Positions 34,817 through 44,743 are shown, counted from the first letter of the stretch. The stretch: 64,000 bases of DNA from Mesorhizobium denitrificans (GCF_003403035.1 NZ_QURN01000017.1:22040-86039), one strand, 5' to 3'. Notes: a model not told the origin generated them from the letters alone. Numbers and translations are program-made.

Positions 34817-35909
34817 CCTCGTTGACCTCGTCCCGAAAATAGATCTCGCTCACCCCCCTGCTGACGGTTTCGTCGCCCTTGCGCAGTTGCACTACAATTG
34901 GAATGATCGAGCGGATGTATTTGAGGATGTCATCCCTCTCCATGCGGACTCCGGCATTGACGATCAACGTGGACAGGCGGTTGAACGCCTGATGCGGCGA
35001 ATTCGCGTGGATCGTGGTCATCGAACCGGGGTGGCCCGTGTTGATAGCGTTCAGGAAGTCAAAAGCCTCCGGGCCGCGCAGCTCGCCCATGAAGATCCGA
35101 TCCGGGCGCAGGCGCAGCGCCGTCGCCAGCAAATCGGCCATCGAAACCTTCGCTTCGCCCTGGTCGCCTTTTGAGACCAGAAGCGACACCACGTTTTCGT
35201 GCCGGGGCTCCAACTCGCGCGTATCCTCCATCAGGACGAAGCGCTCGTGCATGGGAATTGCCGTCAGCATCGTGTTCAGGAACGTCGTCTTGCCCGACGA
35301 CGTGCCGCCCGACACCAGCATGGAACGATGTTCGGACGCAGCAACTTCCAGGAACTTCCGTACCTGCTTGCTGCGCAGCAAGACCGACAATTCCCGGTCG
35401 ACCTCGTCGATATCGTCGTCTCCCGTCACCTTCACATGGTCGAAGGCGCCACGCTTCTCGTAGTCCACCAGTGACAGCCGCCGGATGAACTGCTTGCGGA
35501 TGGAAAAAGCGTGGCCGGTCGCGGAGGCCGGGTGAAGCACGAACTGAACGCGTTCGCCGCCCGTCAGGACGGCCGACAACAACGGGTTTTCGCGATTGAT
35601 CACCTGAGCGGTCAAGGCAGCCGACCGTACGGCCATGTTCTCGACCGCATGCTCGGTGAGGGTCGGTTCCTCGATCCTCTGCATCACCAGGCTGCCGCCT
35701 TTCTCCAGCCACAGCTCCCCCGGCTTCTGGCAGGATATTTCGACCACCTCCGGATCATCGAGATACTTCCTGATCGGCTTCAGCGCCTCGCCAAGCCAAT
35801 GAAGATCGATATCCCTCCTGCTGGTCGTGGCATCGACCTTCTTGAGCGGTGTCACCACCTTGTCGGCCGAAACATGCAGGGCCTTGTCGCTGGCAGAATC
35901 CATCGTCAT
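34785..35909 (-). CDS. virB11: VirB11 ATPase
   Basis: This 374-aa cytosolic hexameric ATPase has Walker A GGTSSGKTT at 201-209, an Asp box LMEDTRELEP, and the late LRPDRIFMGELRGPEAFDFLNAINTGHPGSMTTIHANS that defines the VirB11/PilT family. The start overlaps the virB10 end by 4 bp (ATGA). It is slightly longer than Agrobacterium VirB11 because of the N-terminus. Confidence 0.95.
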   Translation of the reverse strand: MTMDSASDKALHVSADKVVTPLKKVDATTSRRDIDLHWLGEALKPIRKYLDDPEVVEISCQKPGELWLEKGGSLVMQRIEEPTLTEHAVENMAVRSAALTAQVINRENPLLSAVLTGGERVQFVLHPASATGHAFSIRKQFIRRLSLVDYEKRGAFDHVKVTGDDDIDEVDRELSVLLRSKQVRKFLEVAASEHRSMLVSGGTSSGKTTFLNTMLTAIPMHERFVLMEDTRELEPRHENVVSLLVSKGDQGEAKVSMADLLATALRLRPDRIFMGELRGPEAFDFLNAINTGHPGSMTTIHANSPHQAFNRLSTLIVNAGVRMERDDILKYIRSIIPIVVQLRKGDETVSRGVSEIYFRDEVNEDGEKVHSQVF

Positions 35910-37270
35910 CGGCCTGCTCGCCTCGACCTCTTCAGCCGCTCGAACTCCTCGACGACCGGGTCTTTGTACAAATCGGAGAAATCGAGATCGCGGGTCACGA
36001 ACACGTTAATGTCCGAACCCTGGTCGATATGGATCGTCGGCCTGATATCCCTGGTATTGCCGAAAGCTTCCGCGGCCATCTGCTGGATGCCGGCTGCGAT
36101 CGTCTGGGCTGCAATGCCGCGCGCCTGCTGTTCGGGCGTTTCGGTGCTGCTTTGCGGTATCCGTGTCACCGTGCCATCCGGATTGACGATGGTGATGTCG
36201 TTGTTGCGATCGGGGTTTCCGAGCGTGGCCACATACTGTGCCGCTCCGCCGATCATCGTGAGCAGCGCCGGCGGCCCAAAGCGTTCCCAGTATTTCCTGT
36301 CCACCTTCCCTGTCATGCCCGAGCGTCCGAGCCGGTCCGTTCCGAAGGAACCGAGCTGGACTGAAACCCCATCGCCCCGGATCATGCGTGTCCAGACGAT
36401 GAAAACGCGCTCCTGGCCTTGCTGGATGTCAGCCTTGTAGTCGCCGATCAGGCTCGACCCGGCCGGGATCAGGATGCGACGGCCGTCGAAAGAATAGACG
36501 TCATCACGTACAGTGGCCTTCGCCATGCCGGCGAGGTCCGAGTTGATGGCGGTTTCCAACGTGCCGCTGATCATGGTGCCCTGTGCGATCCAGGCATCGG
36601 TGCGATTGTTTTTCGCGGCCCGCGACAACGCCACGTCCTGGTTTCCCATCGCCGCCAGAAAGGCTCTATTGGCATCTCCGCCCGTGCCGTCGCGGCCGGC
36701 TCCTCCCGGGCCGCCCTGCCCGGAGAAATCTTCGCCGTTCAGGCCGGCCATCCCTTGTCCATCCCCACCCGGCTGGATCGATGCCTGCGCCATATCCGTG
36801 CCCTGCTGGTCATGCGACTGGTCATATACCGTTGCATTCGCCTTCACCCGCTCAAGCAACTTTTGCTGGCGTGCGAGTTCGATACACTTTGGATCGTCGG
36901 GATTGTTTCCGTTCGAGCAGTCGACCGGCTGCTCCAGCACTGGCGGCAACTCGACCTGTTCCACCGGTGGTGGTGGCGGAGGGGGTGGCGGGGCCTCCGG
37001 CACCACCACGGTGGGGATCGGCGGCGGGGGCCGCGGTGTGTTGAAGCCTGGGCTTTCCGGCACTCTCACCGGGGCGAACGTTTCGGGTTCCGACTGGTTC
37101 GTCGCGACCTTTTCCGGCGGTGTCGAGAAGGCCACATAGAGCACGATCCCAACGGCGAAGAGTGCTGCCAGCAGCGCCAGAGGCCGACCGATGCCTATCC
37201 CGCGCCGCCGCACCGCGCCGCCGATCGTCGCCTCGTTCTCGATACCATGGCTGTATTGCGGATCAGACAT
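35906..37270 (-). CDS. virB10: VirB10 channel scaffold
   Basis: This 454-aa protein has a short cytoplasmic N-terminus, one membrane helix (PLALLAALFAVGIVLYVAF, about 30-50) and a Pro-rich periplasmic linker (poly-Pro near 100). The TrbI/VirB10 C-terminal beta-barrel includes MISGTLETAINSDL, ILIPAGSSLIGDYKADIQ and KYWERFGPPALLTMIGGAAQY with the antenna helix. It spans both membranes and couples ATPase energy to the outer-membrane pore with VirB9. Confidence 0.95.
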   Translation of the reverse strand: MSDPQYSHGIENEATIGGAVRRRGIGIGRPLALLAALFAVGIVLYVAFSTPPEKVATNQSEPETFAPVRVPESPGFNTPRPPPPIPTVVVPEAPPPPPPPPPVEQVELPPVLEQPVDCSNGNNPDDPKCIELARQQKLLERVKANATVYDQSHDQQGTDMAQASIQPGGDGQGMAGLNGEDFSGQGGPGGAGRDGTGGDANRAFLAAMGNQDVALSRAAKNNRTDAWIAQGTMISGTLETAINSDLAGMAKATVRDDVYSFDGRRILIPAGSSLIGDYKADIQQGQERVFIVWTRMIRGDGVSVQLGSFGTDRLGRSGMTGKVDRKYWERFGPPALLTMIGGAAQYVATLGNPDRNNDITIVNPDGTVTRIPQSSTETPEQQARGIAAQTIAAGIQQMAAEAFGNTRDIRPTIHIDQGSDINVFVTRDLDFSDLYKDPVVEEFERLKRSRRAGR

Positions 37271-37274
37271 CGGC

Positions 37275-38108
37275 CTACCTCACGCTCCTACCGCTCGAAT
37301 ACGCCCATCCCTTTCCCAGCGGCTTCGGTGCCACGACGCCCTCGATCGGGGGCTGCTCGTCGGCCGGCGCCGTGCGCAGATTGAACAGGCAGGTTTCCGT
37401 CTCCGTGCCGAAGCGAAGCGTCCATTGGCGCGACACCGTGTCGATCACGATGTAGTCCTGCTCCCGACGATAATTCACCAGCGACTCGCGTCGCTTCTTG
37501 TCGACGACAAATATCGCCGGCGTGTCGCCGGAGAACTTCATGAAGGTCTTGATCCCGTCGTCAAAGACCCACACCGGTTTCGCGCCGGGGTCTCCCTTGA
37601 AGCCGTAGTCATAATTCACGTGATCGCGGCGGATATTCTTGATGTTCGGATTTTTCTGCGCCTCCTGGGCCTGCTTCCATAACTCCGCCATGCCTTTCAT
37701 CCCGGCATCTTCGGGATAGGAAAATCGAAGCTTGTAGGTCTGGTTGTGCTGGTTTCCGGAATCGTTGACCAGGAGCTCGAACGAATAAGTGCGTTTCGTG
37801 GTGATCACCGACATGTTCGTCGCGGCATCTTTCTCCATCGGCTTCAGCGTGAGCGAGCCGCGGTCGGCCGAGGGCAGAATCTGCCAGGAGACGGTGTCGC
37901 CGGCGACGACCTGCGTGATCTCCTCGTCCTTGCCGAACAGGATCACCGTGACCATGCCGTAGGTGCCGGTGACCTCGAACACCTGCTCCGAGGAATAGGG
38001 AACGGTACGTATACGAGGGTCGTACCGTCCTGGCTGCGCCACCAATTCCGCGTGCGCCAGTGCCGTGCTCAACGCAATCGTCATCGCTGCCAGTGCCACC
38101 CTCCTCAT
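37275..38108 (-). CDS. virB9: VirB9 outer-membrane core protein
   Basis: This 277-aa exported protein has a signal peptide (MRRVALAAMTIALSTALAHA), an N-terminal domain (YDPRIRTVPYSSEQVFEVTGTYGMVTVILFGKDEEI) and a C-terminal domain (NYDYGFKGDPGAKPVWVFDDGIKTFMKFSGDTPAIFVVD) typical of VirB9/TraO. It forms the ring with VirB10. The start overlaps virB8 by 4 bp. Confidence 0.95.
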   Translation of the reverse strand: MRRVALAAMTIALSTALAHAELVAQPGRYDPRIRTVPYSSEQVFEVTGTYGMVTVILFGKDEEITQVVAGDTVSWQILPSADRGSLTLKPMEKDAATNMSVITTKRTYSFELLVNDSGNQHNQTYKLRFSYPEDAGMKGMAELWKQAQEAQKNPNIKNIRRDHVNYDYGFKGDPGAKPVWVFDDGIKTFMKFSGDTPAIFVVDKKRRESLVNYRREQDYIVIDTVSRQWTLRFGTETETCLFNLRTAPADEQPPIEGVVAPKPLGKGWAYSSGRSVR

Positions 38109-38839
38109 TGCGGGAGCCCGCTCGGCATCATTTCCGGAACCCTGGTGTAGTCCGTGACCAGGAAGCCCAGCGGATTGAACATCCGTACCCTCTGGCTCAT
38201 TTCCAGGTTACCCTGCCGGTAGCGGACCGTCGCCGACCACCTGTCGACTTTGGCCATTCCGCCTTGACGGCGCTCTTCCGTCTCGAAGCGCACGTTCATC
38301 GTCTCGTTGTTCAGGGGATTGACGGATAGTAGGTGCACGCGGACATCGCCCTCCGCGCCGATCCTCTTGACGGGCGACCTCGGATTGCCCGGATTCATCA
38401 GCTCTTCATATTCGCGGAACGCACGCCCGTTGGGGTCCGACCACAACTGGATCATGTCGAAAGTGTCGGCGAGGTACCGCGGATCGTAAGTCTCACGCTT
38501 GATCACGTAATTGCCGATGAAGGCCGCCCTCACCGCCTGTAGCTCGGAGACAGACCGGTCCTTTTCGAGCGTTGTTGCTGTCTCCATGTACCCGGTCGCC
38601 TTGTCGACGATCAGCGGCACGACCTCGGTCGATTTTAATGGAAACAACTGCGCTGACGACCACACCGAGATGCCGGCGACGGCCCATCCCGCGATCGCCG
38701 CAAGGCCGAGCACGAACGCAAGCAGTGAGAGGAGCGATCTCTGCCGCGCCCCCCATGTCAAATGCTGCTGATAGATTCCGTCAGGACCTGGAACTTTCCA
38801 CTCGGGCTTGCCAAATGCCTTTTTCCTGAACAACGCCAC
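38105..38839 (-). CDS. virB8: VirB8 inner-membrane protein
   Basis: This 244-aa bitopic protein has a membrane helix at about 35-60 (SLLSLLAFVLGLAAIAGWAVAGISVW) and a periplasmic NTF2-like VirB8 domain. The latter includes RAAFIGNYVIKRETYDPRYLADTFDMIQLWSD and WSATVRYRQGN. First gene of the virB8-virB9-virB10-virB11-virD4 operon. Two operator-like sites lie 55-93 bp upstream. Confidence 0.93.
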   Translation of the reverse strand: MALFRKKAFGKPEWKVPGPDGIYQQHLTWGARQRSLLSLLAFVLGLAAIAGWAVAGISVWSSAQLFPLKSTEVVPLIVDKATGYMETATTLEKDRSVSELQAVRAAFIGNYVIKRETYDPRYLADTFDMIQLWSDPNGRAFREYEELMNPGNPRSPVKRIGAEGDVRVHLLSVNPLNNETMNVRFETEERRQGGMAKVDRWSATVRYRQGNLEMSQRVRMFNPLGFLVTDYTRVPEMMPSGLPQ

Positions 38840-38893
38840 CCGAATTCATCTCCGCATAGATCCCGGGAATCGCCGCGAACAGATCGTCCGCGG

Positions 38894-38932
38894 TTACACG
38901 ATGGGAGAACCTTAAATTACACGATAGTAGAA
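38894..38932 (-). promoter_or_regulatory. Paired operator-like sites before virB8
   Basis: TTACACGATAGTAGAA (38917-38932) and a half-conserved TTACACGATGGGAGAA (38894-38909) are spaced 23 bp start to start. Read toward virB8 they give CTATCGTGTAAT, whose TGTAAT can serve as -10. They lie in the 132-bp gap between virB6 and virB8, indicating an internal promoter. Confidence 0.6.
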
Positions 38933-38971
38933 GAAAAGTAGAAAGTGACACCAATCTCAGTCCCCATGTTG

Positions 38972-40033
38972 CTATCCGGAACGGCCTCGCATTCGACCGG
39001 CAAGCATCCGCCCCATGGCACGAGTTCCTCGCCCCATATCTCCCGCCATGGCCATCGTGCCTCGTACCGCGTTCCCCGTAACACCCGCGGGGGTTATACT
39101 CGCTGCAAGACTTGCGGCTCTCGACCCGCTATTTCTGGCGGTCCGCAATCCCTCGCCAACGGTGCCCGCGGCAGGGAGTCCAAAAAATGCCGCTCCATAT
39201 GCGAATGAAAGCGCCAATGACGGCACCTTGGAAACAAACGCCGCCACAACGAGCATGTAGAGCACCAGGCCGGCCGCCACGCCGAAGGACTCTTCTTGCG
39301 TCGCTGTCGCAATCTGGATTGAATCCAGATACGAACGGACAAAGCCGAAACAGAAGCCGGCAATGATGTAGGAAAAAAGCAGCGTGAATATTCCGAACGC
39401 TATTCCCTTCACCCAGCCCTCGAAGACGAATCTGGAGATACCGAAGAAATTGCAGAGAATCGCGATAGGCCCTACGGCAAGCATCACAGCGACCGTCATC
39501 TTTGCAAACAGCGTCACGCCCGTCAGGACCAGAAGCATGGGGATCAACCCGCCGCCAACAATGAACAGGACGAGCAACGCGCCGACGATCGAGCCGATCC
39601 ATCCCCCGGCCTGCGCCGTCGCGATCGCCGATGCGAACTCATAGACCTTCTCGGCGACCTGACGGACTTGGTCCGCCATATTGGCACCGCCAGCGATCCC
39701 GGCCATGCGCGAAGACAGAGCTGCACCAAGCTGCTCCGGCGTCTCGAGGATCAGCTTTCCGACATCCTCATGGAAGACCGACCAGGACATCACGAACGCA
39801 TACGCCAGCGCGACCTTGCAGCCGGTGGTGGCCATATCCTGGACACTGATGTGGGTCCGGCCCAATGCCCCCCACAGAAAATAGATGATCAGGAACAGAG
39901 CCAGCAGGGAGGTGACCAGTCCCTTGTTTTCAGCAAACAGCCCCCAAGCCCGCTCGATCGTATCCTGGTTGATCCGATCGAAATAGGTGAGCGCGGTTCC
40001 ATAGAAATTGGTGAGCCCGTCCCGCGGATCCAT
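38972..40033 (-). CDS. virB6: VirB6 polytopic membrane protein
   Basis: This 353-aa protein has several membrane helices (GLVTSLLALFLIIYFLWGAL; the long segment WIGSIVGALLVLFIVGGGLIPMLLVLTGVTLFAKMTVAVMLAVGPIAILCNFFG; and GIFTLLFSYIIAGFCFGFV). The central P-[MI]-L-[LV].....FAKM..A...A.GP......F.....F..W pattern is typical of VirB6/TrbL. It forms part of the inner-membrane stalk and is the last gene of the virB1-virB6 operon. Confidence 0.9.
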   Translation of the reverse strand: MDPRDGLTNFYGTALTYFDRINQDTIERAWGLFAENKGLVTSLLALFLIIYFLWGALGRTHISVQDMATTGCKVALAYAFVMSWSVFHEDVGKLILETPEQLGAALSSRMAGIAGGANMADQVRQVAEKVYEFASAIATAQAGGWIGSIVGALLVLFIVGGGLIPMLLVLTGVTLFAKMTVAVMLAVGPIAILCNFFGISRFVFEGWVKGIAFGIFTLLFSYIIAGFCFGFVRSYLDSIQIATATQEESFGVAAGLVLYMLVVAAFVSKVPSLALSFAYGAAFFGLPAAGTVGEGLRTARNSGSRAASLAASITPAGVTGNAVRGTMAMAGDMGRGTRAMGRMLAGRMRGRSG

Positions 40034-40049
40034 TTGGCAACACCTCCGG

Positions 40050-40262
40050 TCAGAGCTGGTTCACCGGCCTCATCGGGCCACATTCATCGCTCATCTGTTG
40101 GACGATGATCCCGCCGGTACTCGGGCCGGGCTGTTGACCATACGCAAGTTCGCCAACCGGATTCTCGTCAGCCGAGCACTTCGCCAAACGCTCCTTGTGG
40201 CCGGCGCAGCCGGCAAGAGCGATGAGGCAGGCCAGCAACGGGATGGAACAGGGTGGCTTCAC
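40050..40262 (-). CDS. Small lipoprotein between virB5 and virB6
   Basis: This 70-aa protein has a lipobox LIALAGC at residues 13-19, so it is lipid-anchored in the envelope. The mature part (AGHKERLAKCSADENPVGELAYGQQ) has two more Cys. Position between virB5 and virB6 matches entry-exclusion (Eex/TraH-like) lipoproteins of conjugative systems. The start overlaps the virB5 end (ATGA). Confidence 0.8.
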   Translation of the reverse strand: MKPPCSIPLLACLIALAGCAGHKERLAKCSADENPVGELAYGQQPGPSTGGIIVQQMSDECGPMRPVNQL

Positions 40263-41044
40263 TGCGACTGCGCTTCGAACTGCTCGAGCTGCTCCCTGAC
40301 GGACTGGCCGTCTTGCTGCTGGCCGTTGCGTCTGCGAGCTGCCCCTGCGGCGAAGGTCTTCAGGAATTGCGATTGTTCGGAAAGGGCTGCCTTGTACCGC
40401 TGCGATTCCAGCACGACGGCACTGTTCAAGGCACCGACCGCTTCGTTGGCGGTCTGGTTCCCCTGCAACACCATCTGCGTGTTCTGCTCCAGGGCGCCTT
40501 TCATGTCCTGGGCCTTGCCAATCTCGCCGGCAGCATTGGTGAACGCGTCCGTCCGCTCCTTCGATGCGGCGTTCATCGCATCCGTCATCGCCGTCAGGGC
40601 CGTAAGCGTCTGGACCCCCTGATTGTAAGCCTGGTTCGCACCGGTGAGCTCGCCGCCGGTCACCGCGTCCTTCACCATCTTGACGAGGTTCAGGCCGTTG
40701 ATCACCCGAGCCGCCATATTCTGGAACTGGCCACCGATCCCGCCGAACGACGCCTGATTCCCCTGCAGGATCGCGCCGAAATCCGGAGCCTGGCTCATCG
40801 TGAATCCACCACCTGTCGCCAGCGCCGAGAACTGGCCGGCATCCTGCGCCCTGTCGCCGGTGATCGCCTGCAGCGTCTTCGTGGTGTTGTCCTTGATGAT
40901 AGTCGTGTCCGACTGGATTTGCGACGTCAGCGCCTTGATCTTCTCGTTGACCGCCGTATTGGCGCCATCTGTCACCGGCACCTGCGCAAAGGCCGCCGTC
41001 GACAACAGGAGCGCTACCGCGCTGCCAAGAATGATCTTCTCCAT
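40259..41044 (-). CDS. virB5: VirB5 minor pilin
   Basis: This 261-aa exported protein has a signal peptide MEKIILGSAVALLLSTAAFA and then QVPVTDGANTAVNEKIKALTSQIQSDTTIIK. It has long helical segments with many Gln/Ala and the VirB5-type C-terminal helix. I chose 41044, preceded by AAGGACGTG, because it gives the signal peptide; an ATG at 41086 overlaps the upstream stop. VirB5 sits at the pilus tip. Confidence 0.85.
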   Translation of the reverse strand: MEKIILGSAVALLLSTAAFAQVPVTDGANTAVNEKIKALTSQIQSDTTIIKDNTTKTLQAITGDRAQDAGQFSALATGGGFTMSQAPDFGAILQGNQASFGGIGGQFQNMAARVINGLNLVKMVKDAVTGGELTGANQAYNQGVQTLTALTAMTDAMNAASKERTDAFTNAAGEIGKAQDMKGALEQNTQMVLQGNQTANEAVGALNSAVVLESQRYKAALSEQSQFLKTFAAGAARRRNGQQQDGQSVREQLEQFEAQSQ

Positions 41045-41082
41045 CGGTTCACGTCCTTCCGCTTCGTTACCGTTCAGTTTGC

Positions 41083-42249
41083 TCATTGCGCCCGCCGGCT
41101 GTCGACGACAGCCACCAGCCCGACCACGTTGTCTTCCATCGCCGCGAAGGTGGCGTTGAGACCCTGCATCCGCGCCTGCTCCTGCAGGTATTGAAGCAAA
41201 CGCTGGACATCGGACGTCGACGATTTCGGTGGAATCGCATAGCAACGCGTCGATCCGGTGTTCACCACCGCCGGTGGGCAAGCGATTTCGGCGATCTTGA
41301 TCTCGCCTGAGTCGTCACCGAAATTGCCGTTTTGACCGCTGCCCGATCCCCTCAGGAACGCCGACGCTTCTTTCAGTTGCCCAAGCATGGTCTGTTGCTG
41401 CAGCTGGTTTGCCTCGAGCGCCTTGCCGACGAAGGCATTCCAGGTCTCAGCCCGCTGCAGCTGCGCTTCGGTGTTGCGGTCCACGGCCTCCTTGATGCCT
41501 TCACCGCAACCTGCCGGCGCCGAGACCATTTGCGGGATCGTGGCTCCCATCGGGCGCTGATCGCCAAATTGCCGTTTGTTGCGGTTGTAGTACTGGCTGA
41601 CCATGTTCACGTAGTTCTGGGTTTCGGGAATCTGCGGTATGTCGCCGTTGCGCAGAGACTGCCGATTGGGTCCGGCGTTGTACCCGGCGGCGACAAGATC
41701 CAGCCGCCCGGGATACATGCCCATAATCTGTTTGAGATAAGCCACCCCGCCGCGGATATTGTCGCGAAGATCGTAGGGATTGACGCCGAGCTTGGCGGCG
41801 GTTGCCGGCATCAGCTGCATTGTGCCGCGCGCTCCGACCGCGGAGACCGCGCTTTGGCGGAAACGCGATTCCTGTTCCGCGATCGCCATGGCAAAGTTCG
41901 GATCGATACCCTGGCGCCGGGCTTCGTCCGCCACCATTTGCCGGATCTGCTCCTGGCTCGCATTGCGCGGATTGTTCGGTCCGATCTCGCCGCCCCAGCC
42001 AGCGCCGCCGCCAAAGAACGAGCAGTCCATGCCGCCAGCGCCCTGCCCTGGCGCATAGCTGTTCGTCGTGTCGCCCGAATTGCCGCGCGTGGTCTGCTGG
42101 TTCTTCCGATAATTGTCGTACCACTGCTGCGTCGTCTGCTGGATCTTCAACCGGGCGCCGTCATCCACCGGCACCTGGGCATACGACGACAGCATCGCAC
42201 CCGCCAGCAATGCCGCAGCCATCGTCCCGCACAGCATCGGTCGCAGCAT
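41083..42249 (-). CDS. Second lytic transglycosylase with VirB5-like opening
   Basis: This 388-aa exported protein has a signal peptide MLRPMLCGTMAAALLAGAMLSSYA, then QVPVDDGARL, nearly the mature start of VirB5 (QVPVTDGANT). The SLT domain spans about 100-210: AIAEQESRFRQSAVSAVGARGTMQLMPATAAKLG with Glu as catalytic acid, then YNAGPNRQ. A helical coiled-coil part follows and a C-terminal CPPAVVNTGSTRCYAIPP pair of Cys. It opens peptidoglycan for the channel. It lies 4 bp after virB4 and overlaps an alternative virB5 start. Confidence 0.85.
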   Translation of the reverse strand: MLRPMLCGTMAAALLAGAMLSSYAQVPVDDGARLKIQQTTQQWYDNYRKNQQTTRGNSGDTTNSYAPGQGAGGMDCSFFGGGAGWGGEIGPNNPRNASQEQIRQMVADEARRQGIDPNFAMAIAEQESRFRQSAVSAVGARGTMQLMPATAAKLGVNPYDLRDNIRGGVAYLKQIMGMYPGRLDLVAAGYNAGPNRQSLRNGDIPQIPETQNYVNMVSQYYNRNKRQFGDQRPMGATIPQMVSAPAGCGEGIKEAVDRNTEAQLQRAETWNAFVGKALEANQLQQQTMLGQLKEASAFLRGSGSGQNGNFGDDSGEIKIAEIACPPAVVNTGSTRCYAIPPKSSTSDVQRLLQYLQEQARMQGLNATFAAMEDNVVGLVAVVDSRRAQ

Positions 42250-42253
42250 CGTC

Positions 42254-44743
42254 TCACCCCTTCCAGTCGCAGAATTTATCCAGCCAGTCGCGCGGGTCCT
42301 CGCCATATTCGTCGCGCAGCATTTCGACCTGGCGCACCGTGTCCTCACGGCCGGACAGCACCTTCACGAAATCCATCATGTGGCCCATGTCGACACGGGC
42401 CACGACACTGTCGCGGGCGTGCTTGATGAGGACGAAGCGCTCCGCCGGATCTCCCTCCTTGACCCAGGCGAATTCGGCGTCCGACAGCCCGAACGGCTTC
42501 TTGAGGCTGTCTTCGTCAGCCTTCGGGAACGGAAAGAAGATGTTCGTCGAGGTTTGCTCGATGATGGTGCGCGAGACGCTCGACCGCACGACGTCGTCCG
42601 GTGATTGCGTGCCGAAAATGATCATCCCGTTGCGCTTGCGGATGGTCTTGAAATAGTCCTTCATCGAGCGCCTGAACTCCTCGTCATCGAGAAGCTTCCA
42701 GGCTTCGTCCATCAGATTGATGATTGGCGTCTTGCCGTCGTAGATCTTGTCGAGGCGATGGAACATGTAGAGAAGGGCGGCGGTCCTCGCCTGCGGGTCT
42801 TCCAGGATCGAAGTCATGTCGAAGCCGATCATCGGCCTGGAAATGTCCAGACGATCCTCGGCATTGTCGAACAGCCAGGCGTACGGCCCGTCCTCGACCC
42901 ACTTATCGAGCCGTGCCATCAGGCCGGTTTCGGTCCGCTGCGATCCGGCAAGAAGCGAGCGCAGCGCCGACATGCGTCGGAACTTCTCATCGCCCGAGGA
43001 CATGATCTGCTTGATCGCGGAGCGGATGATCTGCTCCTCCTGCGGAGTGAGCGCTTCGCCCTCGCGGTTCGGCTTTAGCATGAAGCTGATGAGCCGATAG
43101 AGAAACACGCGGTTTTCCTCCGTGTTCTCCATCATCAAGGGATTCCAGCCAGACGGCTCGCCCGGCTCCAGCGTCATGTACGTGCCGCCCGCGGCGCGCA
43201 CCATGATATCCAGACCACGGTCCTTGTCGAAAACCACTGCCTTCAGGTCAGGATTGACGCGATAGGCCTGATTGATCAGGAACGACATCAGCACCGTCTT
43301 ACCGGAGCCGGTCGGACCGAACACCGTCGTGTGACCGACATCGCCCTGATGGAAGTTGAAAAAGAACGGCGTTCCCGACGTCGTCTCGAAAATCGTGATC
43401 GCCGGCCCCCAATGGTTGCCGTCCGGCTTGCCATAGGGATAGGCGTGGAACGAGGACAAGCCGGCAAAATTCAAAGTCGAGATTGTCGCCCGTCTGGCGA
43501 TGTAGGCCTGGTTGCCGGGCAGCTGCGCCCAATAGCAGGGTTCGCAATTCAGATCCTCGCGCACATAGCTGGCACCCAGGGCGCCAAACTCCGAACCGAT
43601 CACCGCCACCGCCTCGTCCAGGGCATCCATGCTCCTGGCGATCGGCATCACCGTCAGATGATGTTCGGCAAAAGCCACGTTCTTTCGCGCCAGCTGGTCG
43701 CGCGCGAAATCAAGATCGCTCTGGATCGACGATCCACCTTCATCGGATTTGGTGAGCTGCCGATCCAGGCGGTCGATCTTGTAGCGGGCGGCCTGATCGT
43801 CAACGAATGACAACGATTGCGTGACCACCATCTCGAAGTGCTGCTTGAGCACATAGTCGAGCATTCCGGCGCCCGTTTCGGGCGGGTACTCCTTCAGCGA
43901 GATCATTGCGGCATAGCGGTCCTCGCCCCGCGTGTCGCCTTCCAGGTGAATCGTGCGATTGCCGAATGTGGTTCGACGTGACGGAACCATCTCGTCGATC
44001 GGCATGTTGCTGAGAAGCATCGGCCGAACCTTGCCGGCGTTGAGCAGAGTGTAGAAAAATTCGCACTGTTCGGAAAACCAGACGACGCGCGCACCCGGTT
44101 CAAGGACCATGTCGTCGCTTACGTCGCGATAGATCCGCCGGCCATCCGGCATCGTCACCTCGACGCGCTCCACATCGCGCAAGAGCTGCGGACCGTACGG
44201 GTCGAGGCTCTTCTCCAACGCCCGCGTCGCCTCGAGCAGCTTGTCACGCATGTGGCGCAATTGCTCCCGCGCGACAACGGAGCCGCCTACACCCAGGATG
44301 CGGCTTGGAAACGAGCCCTTCCTGAACACCGGTCGCACGACCAGGGACACATAGGTATCGTTCACGAACATCTCGTTCTTCGAGATGCTTGCCTGATAGA
44401 CCTCGTCCATGCGGGCCATGAAGGGATCGGTAAACGTGCCGGGCAGCGACGGCTTCACCTTGTGCCGGACGACATGCGTGTACAGCGCGAAGCTGCCGAG
44501 ATTCGAAATCGCCCGAAATGCCGTGTTGCGCTGCCGTTGCAGCAGATTGACGTAGTCGATATCGGCGGTTTCAAACGAGAATCCGTTGAGCCGCAGCGTC
44601 GTGACAAGACAGTCGTTCTTGAGCCGGATGATCCCGTTCTCGATCGGCGCGAAATACGGCACATGGGTCGATACCTCCCTGTCGGCGAAGATGTCCCATC
44701 CCCGACTGAGATTCGACCGCAGGGCGCTTGCAACCGTCGTCAT
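42254..44743 (-). CDS. virB4: VirB4 ATPase
   Basis: This 829-aa protein starts MTTVASALRSNLSRGWDIFADREVSTHVPYFA. The N-terminal CagE/VirB4 domain carries Walker A FGPTGSGKTVLMSF at about 475-488 and Walker B NLMDEAWKLLDDEEFR. It ends KFCDWKG. Main energiser of pilus and channel assembly at the inner membrane. The start overlaps the virB3 stop (ATGA). A longer upstream frame only shadows virB3. Confidence 0.95.
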   Translation of the reverse strand: MTTVASALRSNLSRGWDIFADREVSTHVPYFAPIENGIIRLKNDCLVTTLRLNGFSFETADIDYVNLLQRQRNTAFRAISNLGSFALYTHVVRHKVKPSLPGTFTDPFMARMDEVYQASISKNEMFVNDTYVSLVVRPVFRKGSFPSRILGVGGSVVAREQLRHMRDKLLEATRALEKSLDPYGPQLLRDVERVEVTMPDGRRIYRDVSDDMVLEPGARVVWFSEQCEFFYTLLNAGKVRPMLLSNMPIDEMVPSRRTTFGNRTIHLEGDTRGEDRYAAMISLKEYPPETGAGMLDYVLKQHFEMVVTQSLSFVDDQAARYKIDRLDRQLTKSDEGGSSIQSDLDFARDQLARKNVAFAEHHLTVMPIARSMDALDEAVAVIGSEFGALGASYVREDLNCEPCYWAQLPGNQAYIARRATISTLNFAGLSSFHAYPYGKPDGNHWGPAITIFETTSGTPFFFNFHQGDVGHTTVFGPTGSGKTVLMSFLINQAYRVNPDLKAVVFDKDRGLDIMVRAAGGTYMTLEPGEPSGWNPLMMENTEENRVFLYRLISFMLKPNREGEALTPQEEQIIRSAIKQIMSSGDEKFRRMSALRSLLAGSQRTETGLMARLDKWVEDGPYAWLFDNAEDRLDISRPMIGFDMTSILEDPQARTAALLYMFHRLDKIYDGKTPIINLMDEAWKLLDDEEFRRSMKDYFKTIRKRNGMIIFGTQSPDDVVRSSVSRTIIEQTSTNIFFPFPKADEDSLKKPFGLSDAEFAWVKEGDPAERFVLIKHARDSVVARVDMGHMMDFVKVLSGREDTVRQVEMLRDEYGEDPRDWLDKFCDWKG

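Noticed and set aside
37191..37682. Plus-strand frames across virB9 and virB10
   Set aside because: They are antisense to a complete virB operon with coupled starts and stops.
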